From positions 1 through 48,198 of the forward strand of contig ONCQ01000034.1 of the NCBI GenBank assembly GCA_900316355.1: a stretch of 48,198 nt of DNA, in the 5' to 3' direction. The stretch comes from an uncultured Prevotellaceae bacterium. GTDB lineage: Bacteria; Bacteroidota; Bacteroidia; Bacteroidales; Bacteroidaceae. The position numbers and the translations under genes were made by a program. The notes below the pieces were generated by a model that was not told where the DNA came from, searched no databases, and was given only the letters and a program-made list of their open reading frames with translations. Shown here one piece after another: positions 34,121-42,161 of this stretch; positions within the stretch are counted from its first letter, which is position 1; every line of letters begins with the position of its first letter.

Positions 34121-34663
34121 ATGATACCAAACATCAACTGGAACGCCACGGCGTTCTTCAAACAACTCACAGAGCAGAACAAGCTCGCCCAGGAACAGGG
34201 CTTCAAGTTCTGCAGAGTTACTGGACTGCAAGGCTTCGAGGAAGCGCTTGCCAGAATGCAAACAGCTACAGCCATCATTGCTGTGGATGATAGCTCACAG
34301 GGTTATACGGACCTCGCAAACTCGCCGCACACACGCCGCATCAAGACGGTATTCTTCGCCAAACGGCACGCCATTGATGATATGGCAGCACGTGGCCGAT
34401 GCCTTGATACGATGCGAGAGGTCTTTCGACAATTCATGTCAAGATTCATCCTTGAAAGGACACGACTCGAACAGAACGCCATCTACCTCGACCAGCGAAT
34501 ACAGTTCCAGGAGATTGACGAATACTTCTTCTCTGGCTGTGCCTGTGCCTACTTCCAAGTGGCCGTGGACACATTCACCGACCTCCGCTTCCGCTATTCG
34601 GAATGGGAGAACTTGCCCGAAACGAGCGCGTTCTCTCCTCAGTTTACCCAATCATACGATTAA
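34121..34663 (+). CDS. Phage-element hypothetical protein (tail-type position)
   Basis: A 180-residue protein starting MIPNINWNATAFFKQLTEQN. The frame is open for 220 codons upstream, but that part is the hairpin array, so the ATG at 34121 is used. A helical start, a middle alpha/beta section (TATAIIAVDDSSQGYTD) and a beta C-terminus (YFQVAVDTFTDLRFRY) suggest a small virion component. Four bases separate its stop from the next start, indicating coupling. Confidence 0.6.
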   Translation: MIPNINWNATAFFKQLTEQNKLAQEQGFKFCRVTGLQGFEEALARMQTATAIIAVDDSSQGYTDLANSPHTRRIKTVFFAKRHAIDDMAARGRCLDTMREVFRQFMSRFILERTRLEQNAIYLDQRIQFQEIDEYFFSGCACAYFQVAVDTFTDLRFRYSEWENLPETSAFSPQFTQSYD

Positions 34664-34666
34664 GCC

Positions 34667-35113
34667 ATGCCACAGCAACAGACACAGGAACAGGCACTGC
34701 AAGAACGCCAAAAATATGTCGCGGCCTTCAATGACACGATGATCAAGATATGGAAGGAACGTATCACGCTCCTTGATGTCATTGACACGAAGACGCTGCT
34801 CAATTCTCCCATCTCACTCGGCTATAAGGCCGATGGGAAGCTGGTGGATGTGCACCTCACACAAGCCTTCCGTGGATACGGTCTGTGGCAGGACTATGGT
34901 ACGGGACGCGAAACGCCACGAGGGAATCCGGGCGACATAGGGCGACCCAAGGTGCGCCAACGTCGCCGATGGTTCTCCATCAAATACTATGCCAGCTTCA
35001 TGAACATCAAGGAGTTCTACGCCGACAATCTGGGCAAGGAGTTCGTCGGCATCATAAATGAGGCTTTGGATGACTACAACTTCAGACGCTACCACGGCAC
35101 CATGAGGGCATGA
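34667..35113 (+). CDS. Phage-element protein, gp10/virion-morphogenesis-like
   Basis: A 148-residue protein with the segment RRRWFSIKYYASFMNIKEFY followed by ADNLGKEFVGIINEALDD. This recurs, in my recollection, in Bacteroides phage-like clusters in the place of HK97 gp10-type tail-completion proteins. DYGTGRETPRGNPGDIG is a glycine-rich loop. Position between minor tail-type genes and the fibre gene fits. The assignment is tentative. Confidence 0.5.
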   Translation: MPQQQTQEQALQERQKYVAAFNDTMIKIWKERITLLDVIDTKTLLNSPISLGYKADGKLVDVHLTQAFRGYGLWQDYGTGRETPRGNPGDIGRPKVRQRRRWFSIKYYASFMNIKEFYADNLGKEFVGIINEALDDYNFRRYHGTMRA

Positions 35114-35146
35114 TTTGGTGTCTTTTCTTCTTAGTCCTATACTATA

Positions 35147-35154
35147 TACTTTTG
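35147..35154 (+). promoter_or_regulatory. Promoter of the fibre-like gene
   Basis: TACTTTTG (35147-35154) matches TAnnTTTG and is 28 bases before the ATG at 35183, with no upstream gene in between. Confidence 0.5.
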
Positions 35155-35182
35155 TACCCGCAAACCAATAAAACACCGAACA

Positions 35183-37063
35183 ATGGATATTACAAATCTC
35201 ACATCTCAAATTACATCGCTACGTGCAGAGACACAGGAGCGCAGCATCACACCTGAGCGTGTCGGCAGTCTGCTACAGCAGTTAGCCAATCTCATCAAAA
35301 GCACGGCAGATAGTGCCGCAACGCAGGATGACATCTATGAGATAACTGACAACGCAGTGTCAAACATGAGAACCGCAGTTGCCGCATCGGCAAATGGCGT
35401 TACTGTCACCCTGACTCTCATAGAGCTGGATGGCGAGGATTTTGCAAAAACAATCTCTCTTCCCATTGCTACAGCTAATGCGGCAGGACTGATCAGTGCT
35501 GCGGACTATGCAGCCATTCAATCTCTCATCAGCGGCGGCAGCTCTGGCTCCGGGAGCGGCATGACTACAGAGGAACGTGCCGTTCTCAATAATCTTGCCT
35601 CCCGCTTTGTGAGGCTTGGCACGAACAACGGGGTCTGGGTATCATCGCACGACGCAGAATTACAGGCCGCAAGACTGCAATACTGTGCAAATCCTGATAT
35701 CTGGTTCATGTACTACTATGTGCAGGGCAGCAAGTATGGACTGATTGAACAGCATGTGTGTGATGACACCTGTATTCAGATATTGCACTGGGACAGTGCC
35801 GTGTCGCAGCGCACCATTACCTTCGCCAATACTGACCGAACAGCTATCAGCGAAGTCGGTGAATGGACGGTTATTCGTACCTTGACGGCTGCTGAAGCCA
35901 GCCAGCTAAGGAATGCCGCTGCAACAACCGCAGCTTCTTTCACAGCAGGGGAAAGCAGCCAGAAAAAGAAATACAAGATTTGGCTGACTCTGCGCGATGT
36001 ATCGGGTCAGGTGGCCGCTGAATATGATGTGGATATCCCCCTCGCTTCATCCGAGACAATGGGTGTGATGAGTTCCGCTGACAAGGTGAAGCTGGACGCT
36101 CTGCCTGACGCAGCGACCATTGCGGCAGCTCTGGGACGCGACAACATGGGCATTCATAACCTCGGATATGTAGGCAATGCCTCTGCACCTGGTGAGACGG
36201 CAGCTGCTGCATTGTCCATCACCTCTGACCCTGCCATCAAATGGGTGTTATACACCTATAGCAGCAATATGGCAATCATCCACCAGACGCACAATGAGAC
36301 AACAACCGTTCAGGATATGTACTTCGCCGGAAACAAGCACAGCCGCAGGACGATTACCTTCACGGATAATACGCGCACGGCTATTTCGTCCGTAGGAAAC
36401 TGGAGTTCTGTGGGAACGGATATAGGCGTGAGCCGCACGGCTACTACTGCAACCATTAAGCTGGTGCATCCGTTCATGGAAAACAGTGCCGGAGTTTTGA
36501 CACTTACATTAGGACAGGCAAACAGCAACTATGCCGGACTGATGACAAAGGAGAATCTCAGGACGCTGAACTACCTTGATGAGCAGTTTGAAGAGATGGC
36601 TCAGACGATGTTGGATTTGGGCAACGCTGTATCGGCCCTGCAGGACAGCGTTGCGGGAATCAATAACAGGATTAACAGTCTGGGGGACTACTTTGTGATG
36701 AAGCCAAAGTTATATGCTTTCGCCGACATTCCAAGAATCGTGATTCCAGTAAAGGACATCAGCAGCAGCGGATGTACCATTGCATCTAGGGTAGCACAGA
36801 ATATCCAACTGAGCGCACTGGATGAAAATGAGAATACTGTGGATATCATGGACTGCAATGTGACTTGGTCGTTTGGGACAAACGACAATCTCTTCCATGT
36901 GGAGTATGAGGGTGGTAAGAGATATGTCACGTTCTATGCAGACGAAGATGACTACTGGCAGGGGAATGGCAATGGCACATTGACTATCACACTCACTAAC
37001 TTAAACAACAATGCAAGTGGATCTTATGAGATAATTCTTGAACGCTCCTTATCACAAAACTAA
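35183..37063 (+). CDS. Tail-fibre-like structural protein
   Basis: A 626-residue protein with a coiled N-terminus (LTSQITSLRAETQERSITPE) and repeated fibre motifs: AGLISAADYAAIQSL, MGVMSSADKVKLDAL, AGLMTKENLRTLNYL. These are typical of trimeric phage tail fibres. Two copies of a beta unit around RTITFANTDRTAISEVG and RTITFTDNTRTAISSVG show an internal duplication of about 200 residues. A coiled segment (NAVSALQDSVAGINNRINSL) and an Ig-like C-terminal domain follow. It is probably the receptor-binding or host-range protein, expressed from its own promoter just before the lysis cassette. Confidence 0.7.
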   Translation: MDITNLTSQITSLRAETQERSITPERVGSLLQQLANLIKSTADSAATQDDIYEITDNAVSNMRTAVAASANGVTVTLTLIELDGEDFAKTISLPIATANAAGLISAADYAAIQSLISGGSSGSGSGMTTEERAVLNNLASRFVRLGTNNGVWVSSHDAELQAARLQYCANPDIWFMYYYVQGSKYGLIEQHVCDDTCIQILHWDSAVSQRTITFANTDRTAISEVGEWTVIRTLTAAEASQLRNAAATTAASFTAGESSQKKKYKIWLTLRDVSGQVAAEYDVDIPLASSETMGVMSSADKVKLDALPDAATIAAALGRDNMGIHNLGYVGNASAPGETAAAALSITSDPAIKWVLYTYSSNMAIIHQTHNETTTVQDMYFAGNKHSRRTITFTDNTRTAISSVGNWSSVGTDIGVSRTATTATIKLVHPFMENSAGVLTLTLGQANSNYAGLMTKENLRTLNYLDEQFEEMAQTMLDLGNAVSALQDSVAGINNRINSLGDYFVMKPKLYAFADIPRIVIPVKDISSSGCTIASRVAQNIQLSALDENENTVDIMDCNVTWSFGTNDNLFHVEYEGGKRYVTFYADEDDYWQGNGNGTLTITLTNLNNNASGSYEIILERSLSQN

Positions 37064-37075
37064 AACAACAACACT

Positions 37076-37330
37076 ATGACAAAAGAAACACGAACAGACA
37101 TTCAAGTCTTTACTGCCGTCGCCATGCTGGTGGCTGGTGTCGGCCTCTCCATCGCGGGATTCGTCGTTCCGCCTACGGGGGAAATCTCCGACTCGGTGCT
37201 GATGTTCACCGCTCAATGCCTCGTATATGCGGGCAGCGCACTCGGCATCAATGTGTATATCAATTCCAAGTTCTCGGACATCAAGAAACAACTCACTAAA
37301 ACTTCAACACAAGATGAGAAAGATCAATGA
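37076..37330 (+). CDS. Holin-like membrane protein
   Basis: An 84-residue protein with two hydrophobic segments (about 10-30, VFTAVAMLVAGVGLSIAGF; and 42-60, MFTAQCLVYAGSALGINVY) and a charged C-terminus (KKQLTKTSTQDEKDQ). Together with the overlapping amidase this is the profile of a class II holin that permeabilises the inner membrane at lysis. No sequence family is recognised; the call rests on topology and context. Confidence 0.65.
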   Translation: MTKETRTDIQVFTAVAMLVAGVGLSIAGFVVPPTGEISDSVLMFTAQCLVYAGSALGINVYINSKFSDIKKQLTKTSTQDEKDQ

Positions 37331-37769
37331 AATCATCGTGCATTGCAGTGCCACGCCCAAAGGGGCTAACTTCACTGTAGAAGACATTGATAGCTGGCAC
37401 CGCAAACCGCCATTCAACTTCCGTTGTATCGGCTATCACTATGTCATCTACCTTGACGGCACCATCCATTTAGGCAGGCCCATAGAAGAAGAAGGTGCCC
37501 ACTGTAAAGAAGGTGGCCACAACAAACACAGCATCGGAGTATGCTATATCGGTGGCGTGCGCAAAGAGGACGGACGCACACCTGAAGACACACGCACTCC
37601 AGAACAGAAAGAGGCTATGAAGGTTCTGCTTCAATTGCTCAAAGCGGCCTTCCCGGAGGCTAAGATTTATGGCCATCGGGACTTCGCAAAAAAGGATTGT
37701 CCATCGTTCGATGCGAAAAAAGAATATGAGTATATTTCCAACATGGACTTCAAAAAAGCGCTCCCATGA
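37314..37769 (+). CDS. N-acetylmuramoyl-L-alanine amidase (endolysin)
   Basis: A 151-residue type-2 amidase related to T7 lysozyme, cutting the amide bond between muramic acid and the peptide stem. Zinc ligands can be placed at H10 (IIVHCSATP), H121 (YGHRDF) and C129 (DCPSFDA), close to T7 numbering. WHRKPPFNFRCIGYHYVIY and HSIGVCYIGG are further family hallmarks. The start overlaps the holin by 17 bases and the end overlaps the spanin start (ATGA). It has no signal peptide and so needs the holin for access to the wall. Confidence 0.9.
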   Translation: MRKINEIIVHCSATPKGANFTVEDIDSWHRKPPFNFRCIGYHYVIYLDGTIHLGRPIEEEGAHCKEGGHNKHSIGVCYIGGVRKEDGRTPEDTRTPEQKEAMKVLLQLLKAAFPEAKIYGHRDFAKKDCPSFDAKKEYEYISNMDFKKALP

Positions 37770-38353
37770 AAGCATACGTTCCTTTCCATCCCGCCCACCC
37801 TGGAACGTATGCTTTCAGGGTCGCGCGGTGCTTCGCACTGTTCTTTATCCTTGTAGTCTTTACTGCCTGTGGCTCAGTTAAAAATAGTACAAAGATTGAA
37901 GCAACTCAACAACTTGAAGAACACGTAGAACGGGTGTCCCTAGGACAGTCTATCTTCGCGCTCTTCGACAGTCTCAATGCTACGCATTCAATTGAGGCTG
38001 ACAGCCTCGAACTGGAGATCTTCACACTCGAAATTCCGAGTGTGGATAATGACAGCCTTGCCGCAACGAGACCGCCCCGATCTAAAGCTTCGGGGCGGCT
38101 AGCGGCAAGGCTGTCTTTGAAGGGCATCCGCTCCAACACACAGCTGACACATACACAAACAGCAAGTGCTGAGAGCCTGTCTGAAGATACAGTCTCTACC
38201 CATCGTTTCGGTCATCAAAAGGTCACGGAAACGGAAGATTCAGAGAAAGTGGTGAAGCCTCCCAATACATTCCGTAATCTTGCATTCCTTATCATGGCTA
38301 TTGCCATCCTCCTCGGTGTCCTACTACTTGCAGCTAGCAAATTCAAAAGGTAG
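37766..38353 (+). CDS. Candidate unimolecular spanin (lipoprotein with C-terminal TM)
   Basis: A 195-residue protein with an N-terminal lipoprotein signal (FALFFILVVFTACGS; lipidated Cys at residue 35), a charged, extended middle, and a C-terminal membrane helix (about 168-190, FRNLAFLIMAIAILLGVLLL). A lipobox at one end and an inner-membrane anchor at the other is the topology of u-spanins such as T1 gp11, which fuse outer and inner membranes. It directly follows the endolysin (ATGA overlap). Its first 18 codons lie in an inverted repeat (37767-37817), and codons 97-116 come from a palindromic repeat also found between genes (38053-38113). It could alternatively be an Rz-like accessory lipoprotein. 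Confidence 0.65.
   Translation: MKAYVPFHPAHPGTYAFRVARCFALFFILVVFTACGSVKNSTKIEATQQLEEHVERVSLGQSIFALFDSLNATHSIEADSLELEIFTLEIPSVDNDSLAATRPPRSKASGRLAARLSLKGIRSNTQLTHTQTASAESLSEDTVSTHRFGHQKVTETEDSEKVVKPPNTFRNLAFLIMAIAILLGVLLLAASKFKR
37767..37817. repeat. 16-bp inverted repeat covering the spanin start
   Basis: TGAAAGCATACGTTCC (37767-37782) and GGAACGTATGCTTTCA (37802-37817) are perfect complements with a 19-base loop. The hairpin begins at the second base of the spanin ATG, so in RNA the start codon would be tucked against the stem. Confidence 0.75.
38053..38113. repeat. Palindromic repeat, copy inside the spanin gene
   Basis: Outer arms CAGCCTTGCCGC (38053-38064) and GCGGCAAGGCTG (38102-38113), inner stem CCGCCCCGA/TCGGGGCGG (38072-38080, 38090-38098). 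Outer arms and the GAGACCGC segment match the intergenic copy at 31714-31776. It encodes about 20 residues, rich in Arg, Ala and Pro, in frame. Confidence 0.75.
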
Positions 38354-38387
38354 GAAGTTATTATCACTGCATCCATATAGTCTGCTT

Positions 38388-38420
38388 CCCGCTGTGGTCC
38401 ATCTACGGCGGGATTTTTTT
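38388..38420 (+). terminator. Terminator of the lysis cassette
   Basis: CCCGCTGTGG (38388-38397) pairs with CTACGGCGGG (38403-38412) through ten pairs, two of them G-T, with loop TCCAT, followed by ATTTTTTT. Confidence 0.8.
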
Positions 38421-38759
38421 GCTCTTCATCTATATAGCTCTTAATCCGAGTACCCGCGAGAGGTTCCGAGTCCTGACGGCTCCTCACTTTTCATAGCGGT
38501 GGAACGGTCTGATGGCACACAAGAGGAAGTAGTCATCGAGGGTGGCCAGCTCTTCTTAATCATGGTATCAATGACCCTCATCCGGTATGATTCCACACAG
38601 ACGGGATGCCTCTTGCTTCTGCACGGCAGCAAAGGCACAGCCGTGGCCTCGCTATTCCAACTTGACTTGACTCCAATGTTCTTGTTTCGGGATTCTTGTC
38701 TGTTCTTGCCCCACTTCATGTTTGGAACTTGCCTCTGTGCGTACCTCTCTTTTCCGGCG
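38421..38759. other. Stretch without a confident gene upstream of the ardA module
   Basis: About 340 bases. A minus-strand frame (38719-38441, 92 codons) lies downstream of the minus-strand box of the divergent promoter module, but its product has no recognisable family and an odd composition. This may be a non-coding transcript or a relic. Confidence 0.35.
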
Positions 38760-38930
38760 CAAAGGTAAATCACCGTGCTTTGACATGAAAGGCTGGCCGG
38801 AGGCCTTGGCTACAAAAGATTTTTCCCACAAATGGAACAACGGCTGCACTGTTATTCAATTTCTGCTACGCCCAGGGGTGAATAATCTTCCTTCGGCCTT
38901 GCTTGTCTGCACACGGCTACCTTTGATAAA
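38760..38930. repeat. Divergent promoter module, right copy (ardA promoter)
   Basis: A minus-strand TACCTTTG box (38767-38760) and a plus-strand TACCTTTG box (38918-38925, continuing ATAAAGCAC) flank GGCTGGCCGGAGGCCTTGGC (38791-38810) and CTTCGGCCTTGCTTG. It repeats the ends of 27634-27880; the central inverted repeat is degraded here. The plus box lies 69 bases before ardA. Confidence 0.55.
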
Positions 38931-38994
38931 GCACCGTAAAAAAGAGTTACGCCTCACACAGAGGCAAAGTATTAACCCAAACATTTTCAAAATT

Positions 38995-39618
38995 ATGCAA
39001 GACAAGAATCTATTTTCCGAACAAGAACTTGAACAGGAGTTCGTAACAGTCAAGCTGGGCGAGGCCCTGGAAGCTAATGAACGCATCCGTGAACACGGCT
39101 ACGATTACACATCCGGCAATCCCGCTGTTTATTGTGGGACATACCGTAAATACAATGAGGGCAGCATTGACGGCGCCTGGCTGGATCTGGCCTCATTCAA
39201 AGACTACGACGAGTTCATGGAGGTGTGCCGACTGTTGCACCGCGATGAAGAGGATCCTGAACTGATGTTCCAGGACTATGAGAACTTCCCTCGTGATTGG
39301 TACTCGGAGAGCTGCATGGATGAAGAGACATTCGATAAAATAAAGAAGTACGCCGAAATGGACGAATCACGGCAAGAAGCTTTCGATGACTACATGGATA
39401 CTCGCAGTGATGATGACTTCGATAGTTTTGAGGAAGCCTACTGCGGTGAGTGGGACAGTGAGGAGGACTTCGCTGAGCAGCTTGTGAATGACTGCTACAA
39501 TATCGATAACATGATGGGAAGCTTGTCAAGTTACTTTGATTATAAGGCTTTCGCACGTGATCTATTCATGACTGACTACACGATGGGTGAGCACGGCCAT
39601 GTATTCAGAGTCCTCTGA
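38995..39618 (+). CDS. ardA: ArdA-type antirestriction protein
   Basis: A 207-residue, strongly acidic DNA-mimic protein that inhibits type I restriction enzymes. Family hallmarks: VYCGTYRKYNEGSIDGAWLDL, MFQDYENFPRDWYSES, YAEMDESRQEAFDDYMDT and the final FDYKAFARDLFMTDY. Length and motif order are normal for ArdA. It is carried by conjugative elements and phages to protect incoming DNA. It stands alone between the lysis cassette and a repeat-rich stretch, expressed from the 38.9-kb promoter module. The 38-residue N-terminal extension before the core is acidic and variable in the family. Confidence 0.9.
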   Translation: MQDKNLFSEQELEQEFVTVKLGEALEANERIREHGYDYTSGNPAVYCGTYRKYNEGSIDGAWLDLASFKDYDEFMEVCRLLHRDEEDPELMFQDYENFPRDWYSESCMDEETFDKIKKYAEMDESRQEAFDDYMDTRSDDDFDSFEEAYCGEWDSEEDFAEQLVNDCYNIDNMMGSLSSYFDYKAFARDLFMTDYTMGEHGHVFRVL

Positions 39619-40232
39619 GTACGTGGCTGTGCCATTTGTGCAGGTGTCATCCGCTCCAGTGTTGGGGCGGATGCCTCCATTTAATAGAGGAAAGAAAAAA
39701 GGGAGCGGGAGGCTCCACATTCGTGGTACACCCCCCCGCATATTGTGTAGCCGTAACCCAAGGAACTGCAATCCAAGGAGCAGACGCTACACTTTTCCAA
39801 TAATGGACTTTGAACCCTCTCCCTCCTGAGATGCAATCAGGCGCGGTATTCAAAGCCCTAAAGAACGTCAAAAGCACGAGTTTCACAAAGCCCATTGCAC
39901 TAATGACGATTTCTTGGCTGCAAAAATACTCAAAATAGTGTTACCTTACAAATTTTTCAAAGTAAAATTCAATTTTCCCACCCCCAAACCCCATCTTCTC
40001 TTGCTGTCAGTGCCGCCACCGCACATCGTCACGGACGGAGGGGTATTTGCTTACGGCCTCGCAAGGGGCAGCACACACCGTAGGCAAGTACCACCTCTGT
40101 CTGTGACGGCCACCACAAGGACACGACGGCAGGAGAAGATGCCTGATAAAAGCCCAAGGGCTACTTATCCCTCGGCACATCTCCGAAGTATAGACAAGTC
40201 TGTACTTGAAGAAGAGCCTCGGGACTGGTATT

Positions 40233-40323
40233 CACGAAAGCCTTGCATTGCTGTGGGCTGACAGGCAGCGCACGGCAAAACAAGGCACTCGTCACCTCGC
40301 AGCGGTATAAATGCCGCACCCTC
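40233..40323 (+). repeat. Direct repeat, copy 1 (partner at 40519-40608)
   Basis: Begins CACGAAAGCCTTG and ends ATGCCGCACCCTC; the second copy has the same ends and CAAGGCACTCGTCACCTC in the middle. The two are about 80 percent alike by eye, 286 bp apart. Confidence 0.7.
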
Positions 40324-40413
40324 AAAGCCATTCCTGGCACATCAACATCATTGGGCAAGCCTAATGACATGATAAGCCGAATGGCTCTATCTCTGTTCTG
40401 CAGCACATCTTCT

Positions 40414-40491
40414 GGGATGTGGATTTTCCAGCCTCATTGCCGGGCATCGCAATCATCCACGCAGATGGCATGGGCGGAAAATCCACGTCCC
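40414..40491. repeat. Long hairpin 1
   Basis: GGGATGTGGATTTTCC (40414-40429) and GGAAAATCCACGTCCC (40476-40491) pair with one mismatch or wobble; the arms extend outward with one bulge. Confidence 0.65.
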
Positions 40492-40518
40492 GAAGATAAG
40501 CTGCTATAGAACAATACC

Positions 40519-40608
40519 CACGAAAGCCTTGTCATGCTGTGGCTGACAAGCAGCACACGGCAGGGCAAGGCACTCGTCACCTCCCAGCGGCTCAAATGCC
40601 GCACCCTC
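40519..40608 (+). repeat. Direct repeat, copy 2
   Basis: Partner of 40233-40323, slightly diverged (GCTGACAAGCAGCACACGGC here against GCTGACAGGCAGCGCACGGC). Confidence 0.7.
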
Positions 40609-40817
40609 CATGAGGCAAGGCCTCACTTAACAAAGGCATACAAGTGTGCCTCCAAAGCCCCCGTCCAATACGCACACCAATACCAAGGCAGGTCGGCGTT
40701 CTTAACGGCATAGCCTAAACGCTGACTTACCTTGGCATCCGTGTGGTATTCGGAAGGGGAGAGAGGAAAGAATTTAGATAGTGGCGATAAGGCACTTCAG
40801 GATGAAAAGCCTTATCG

Positions 40818-40884
40818 TTGCATCGTGAAAAGGGACGGCGAAGCCTGGAACCAGGCCACTCGCTGCCACCTTTTCACGATGCAA
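40818..40884. repeat. Long hairpin 2 with nested stem
   Basis: TTGCATCGTGAAAAGG (40818-40833) and CCTTTTCACGATGCAA (40869-40884) are perfect complements; inside, GCCTGG (40843-40848) pairs with CCAGGC (40851-40856). Confidence 0.75.
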
Positions 40885-41160
40885 TCCTCCTTTCAGTCGG
40901 CCCAAATGTCTCAATACCGCTCAATGATTGAGCCGTGAGACACTGTAAATGTAAGTGGCTGACTGCCACACACATCTTTTCCACGCATAAAGGCCAGCAC
41001 CGCGCTTCGCGGCTCGAAGATGACACAAGCACAAGCGGCAGAGGCGCGAGGGTTCACAAGTCCCATTGAGACCATCAAAGGGGCGTTTTTGGATGTCGTG
41101 CAGGGCTGTCGTGGCTGCTGTCGGGTATGTGTGAGAGGGTGAAAGTGGGGAGTTGCTGTG

Positions 41161-41660
41161 AGACCATTGGGGCGGTTATGTCGAATTGTAACCATAAAGG
41201 CGGCTTTCGGGGTGGCGGTGGTCAGCGCGTGAGCGCGTGAGAGGTCGGGAGGTTATTGTGAGACCATCGGGGGGGGGTATGTCGAATTGTAACCATAAAG
41301 GCGGCTTTCGGGTGGCGGTGGTCAGTGTGTGAGCGCGTAGGAGGGCGGGAGGATATTGTGAGACCATCGGGGCGGTTATGACGATATGAGACCCTAAAGG
41401 CTGTTTTCGGGGTGGCGTTGGTCAGCGCGTGAGCGCGTGAGAGGTCGGGAGGCTATTGTGAGACTATTGAGGCGGTTATGACGATATGAGACCCTAAAGG
41501 CTGTTTTCGGGGTGGCGGTGGTCAGCGCATGAGCGCGTGAGAGGTCGGGAGGCTATTGTGAGACCATTGAGGCGGTTATGACGATATGAGACCCTAAAGG
41601 CTGTTTTCGGGGTGGCGGTGGTCAGCGCGTGAGCGCGTGAGAGGTCGGGAGGTTATTGTG
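41161..41660 (+). repeat. 100-bp tandem repeat, five units
   Basis: Units start with AGACCAT or AGACTAT at 41161, 41261, 41361, 41461 and 41561, each exactly 100 bp, with a truncated unit from 41661 and a diverged one before 41161. Each contains a GGTGGCG(G/T)TGGTCAG segment, GAGCGCGT and a terminal ATTGTG. Units 3-5 are nearly identical; units 1-2 share a variant centre (TCGAATTGTAACC instead of ACGATATGAGACC). The period is not a multiple of three, so it is not a protein repeat. Confidence 0.85.
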
Positions 41661-42125
41661 AGACCATCAAGGCAAGTCCAACGATATGAGACCAAGGGCG
41701 GCAAGTTTGAAGGTGGCGGCAACAATGAGACCAACAAGACAAGCCAACGCATTGAGACCAAGAAGGGGGTATTCTCAAAGAGACCGCCTACATATTCCGC
41801 AAAGGTCAAAGGGGGCGAGAGGGAGGGGCGAAGGCAGGGCGGTCGGGGGGTGCATAGCGCGAAGTCAGGGGAATTTTCATTCCCCCGACACCCCCAGAAA
41901 ACTCATTTTTAGCAAGTTAAGGTACTTCAACTTAGGACAAATTGAAGGAATCGTGAAAAATTGATGGCTAAAAATGGCCGCAAAGCCGCATGAATACAGG
42001 CTTTTCGGGCATGTTGAAAATGCCCGTTTCTGAGCCTTTTCATGGTTCCCGACTTTGCGGGGAAAGAGGTAGCCGATGGCCGTTTTTGTGCTAAAGCTGT
42101 CTTTTCGCTTGCGCGGAAGAATAGG

Positions 42126-42133
42126 TAGCTTTG
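42126..42133 (+). promoter_or_regulatory. Promoter of the tape-measure gene
   Basis: TAGCTTTG followed by CAGCG, the usual Bacteroidetes start-site context, 28 bases before the ATG at 42162. Confidence 0.55.
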
Positions 42134-42161
42134 CAGCGATTATAACACTACACATCGCACC

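Larger units (their letters stand above)
39619..42125. other. Repeat-rich non-coding stretch of 2.5 kb
   Basis: No ORF here resembles a protein. Instead there are direct repeats (40233-40323 and 40519-40608), two long hairpins (40414-40491 and 40818-40884) and a 100-bp tandem array (41161-41660). After 41700 a TGAGACC word recurs at irregular intervals (41686, 41726, 41753). In a mobile element such a region could hold an origin of replication or transfer, or regulatory RNAs; none can be proven from sequence. Confidence 0.6.

Noticed and set aside
38441..38719. Minus-strand 92-codon ORF below the ardA-side divergent promoter
   Set aside because: A promoter box precedes it, but the product has no domain and an Arg/Ser/Pro-biased composition; kept only as a possible noncoding transcript.
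41161..41660. CRISPR or protein-coding tandem repeat
   Set aside because: Units are contiguous with no spacers, and a 100-bp period shifts frame each unit.
41594..41912. ORFs running through the end of the 100-bp array
   Set aside because: They exist on both strands and encode only repeat translations.
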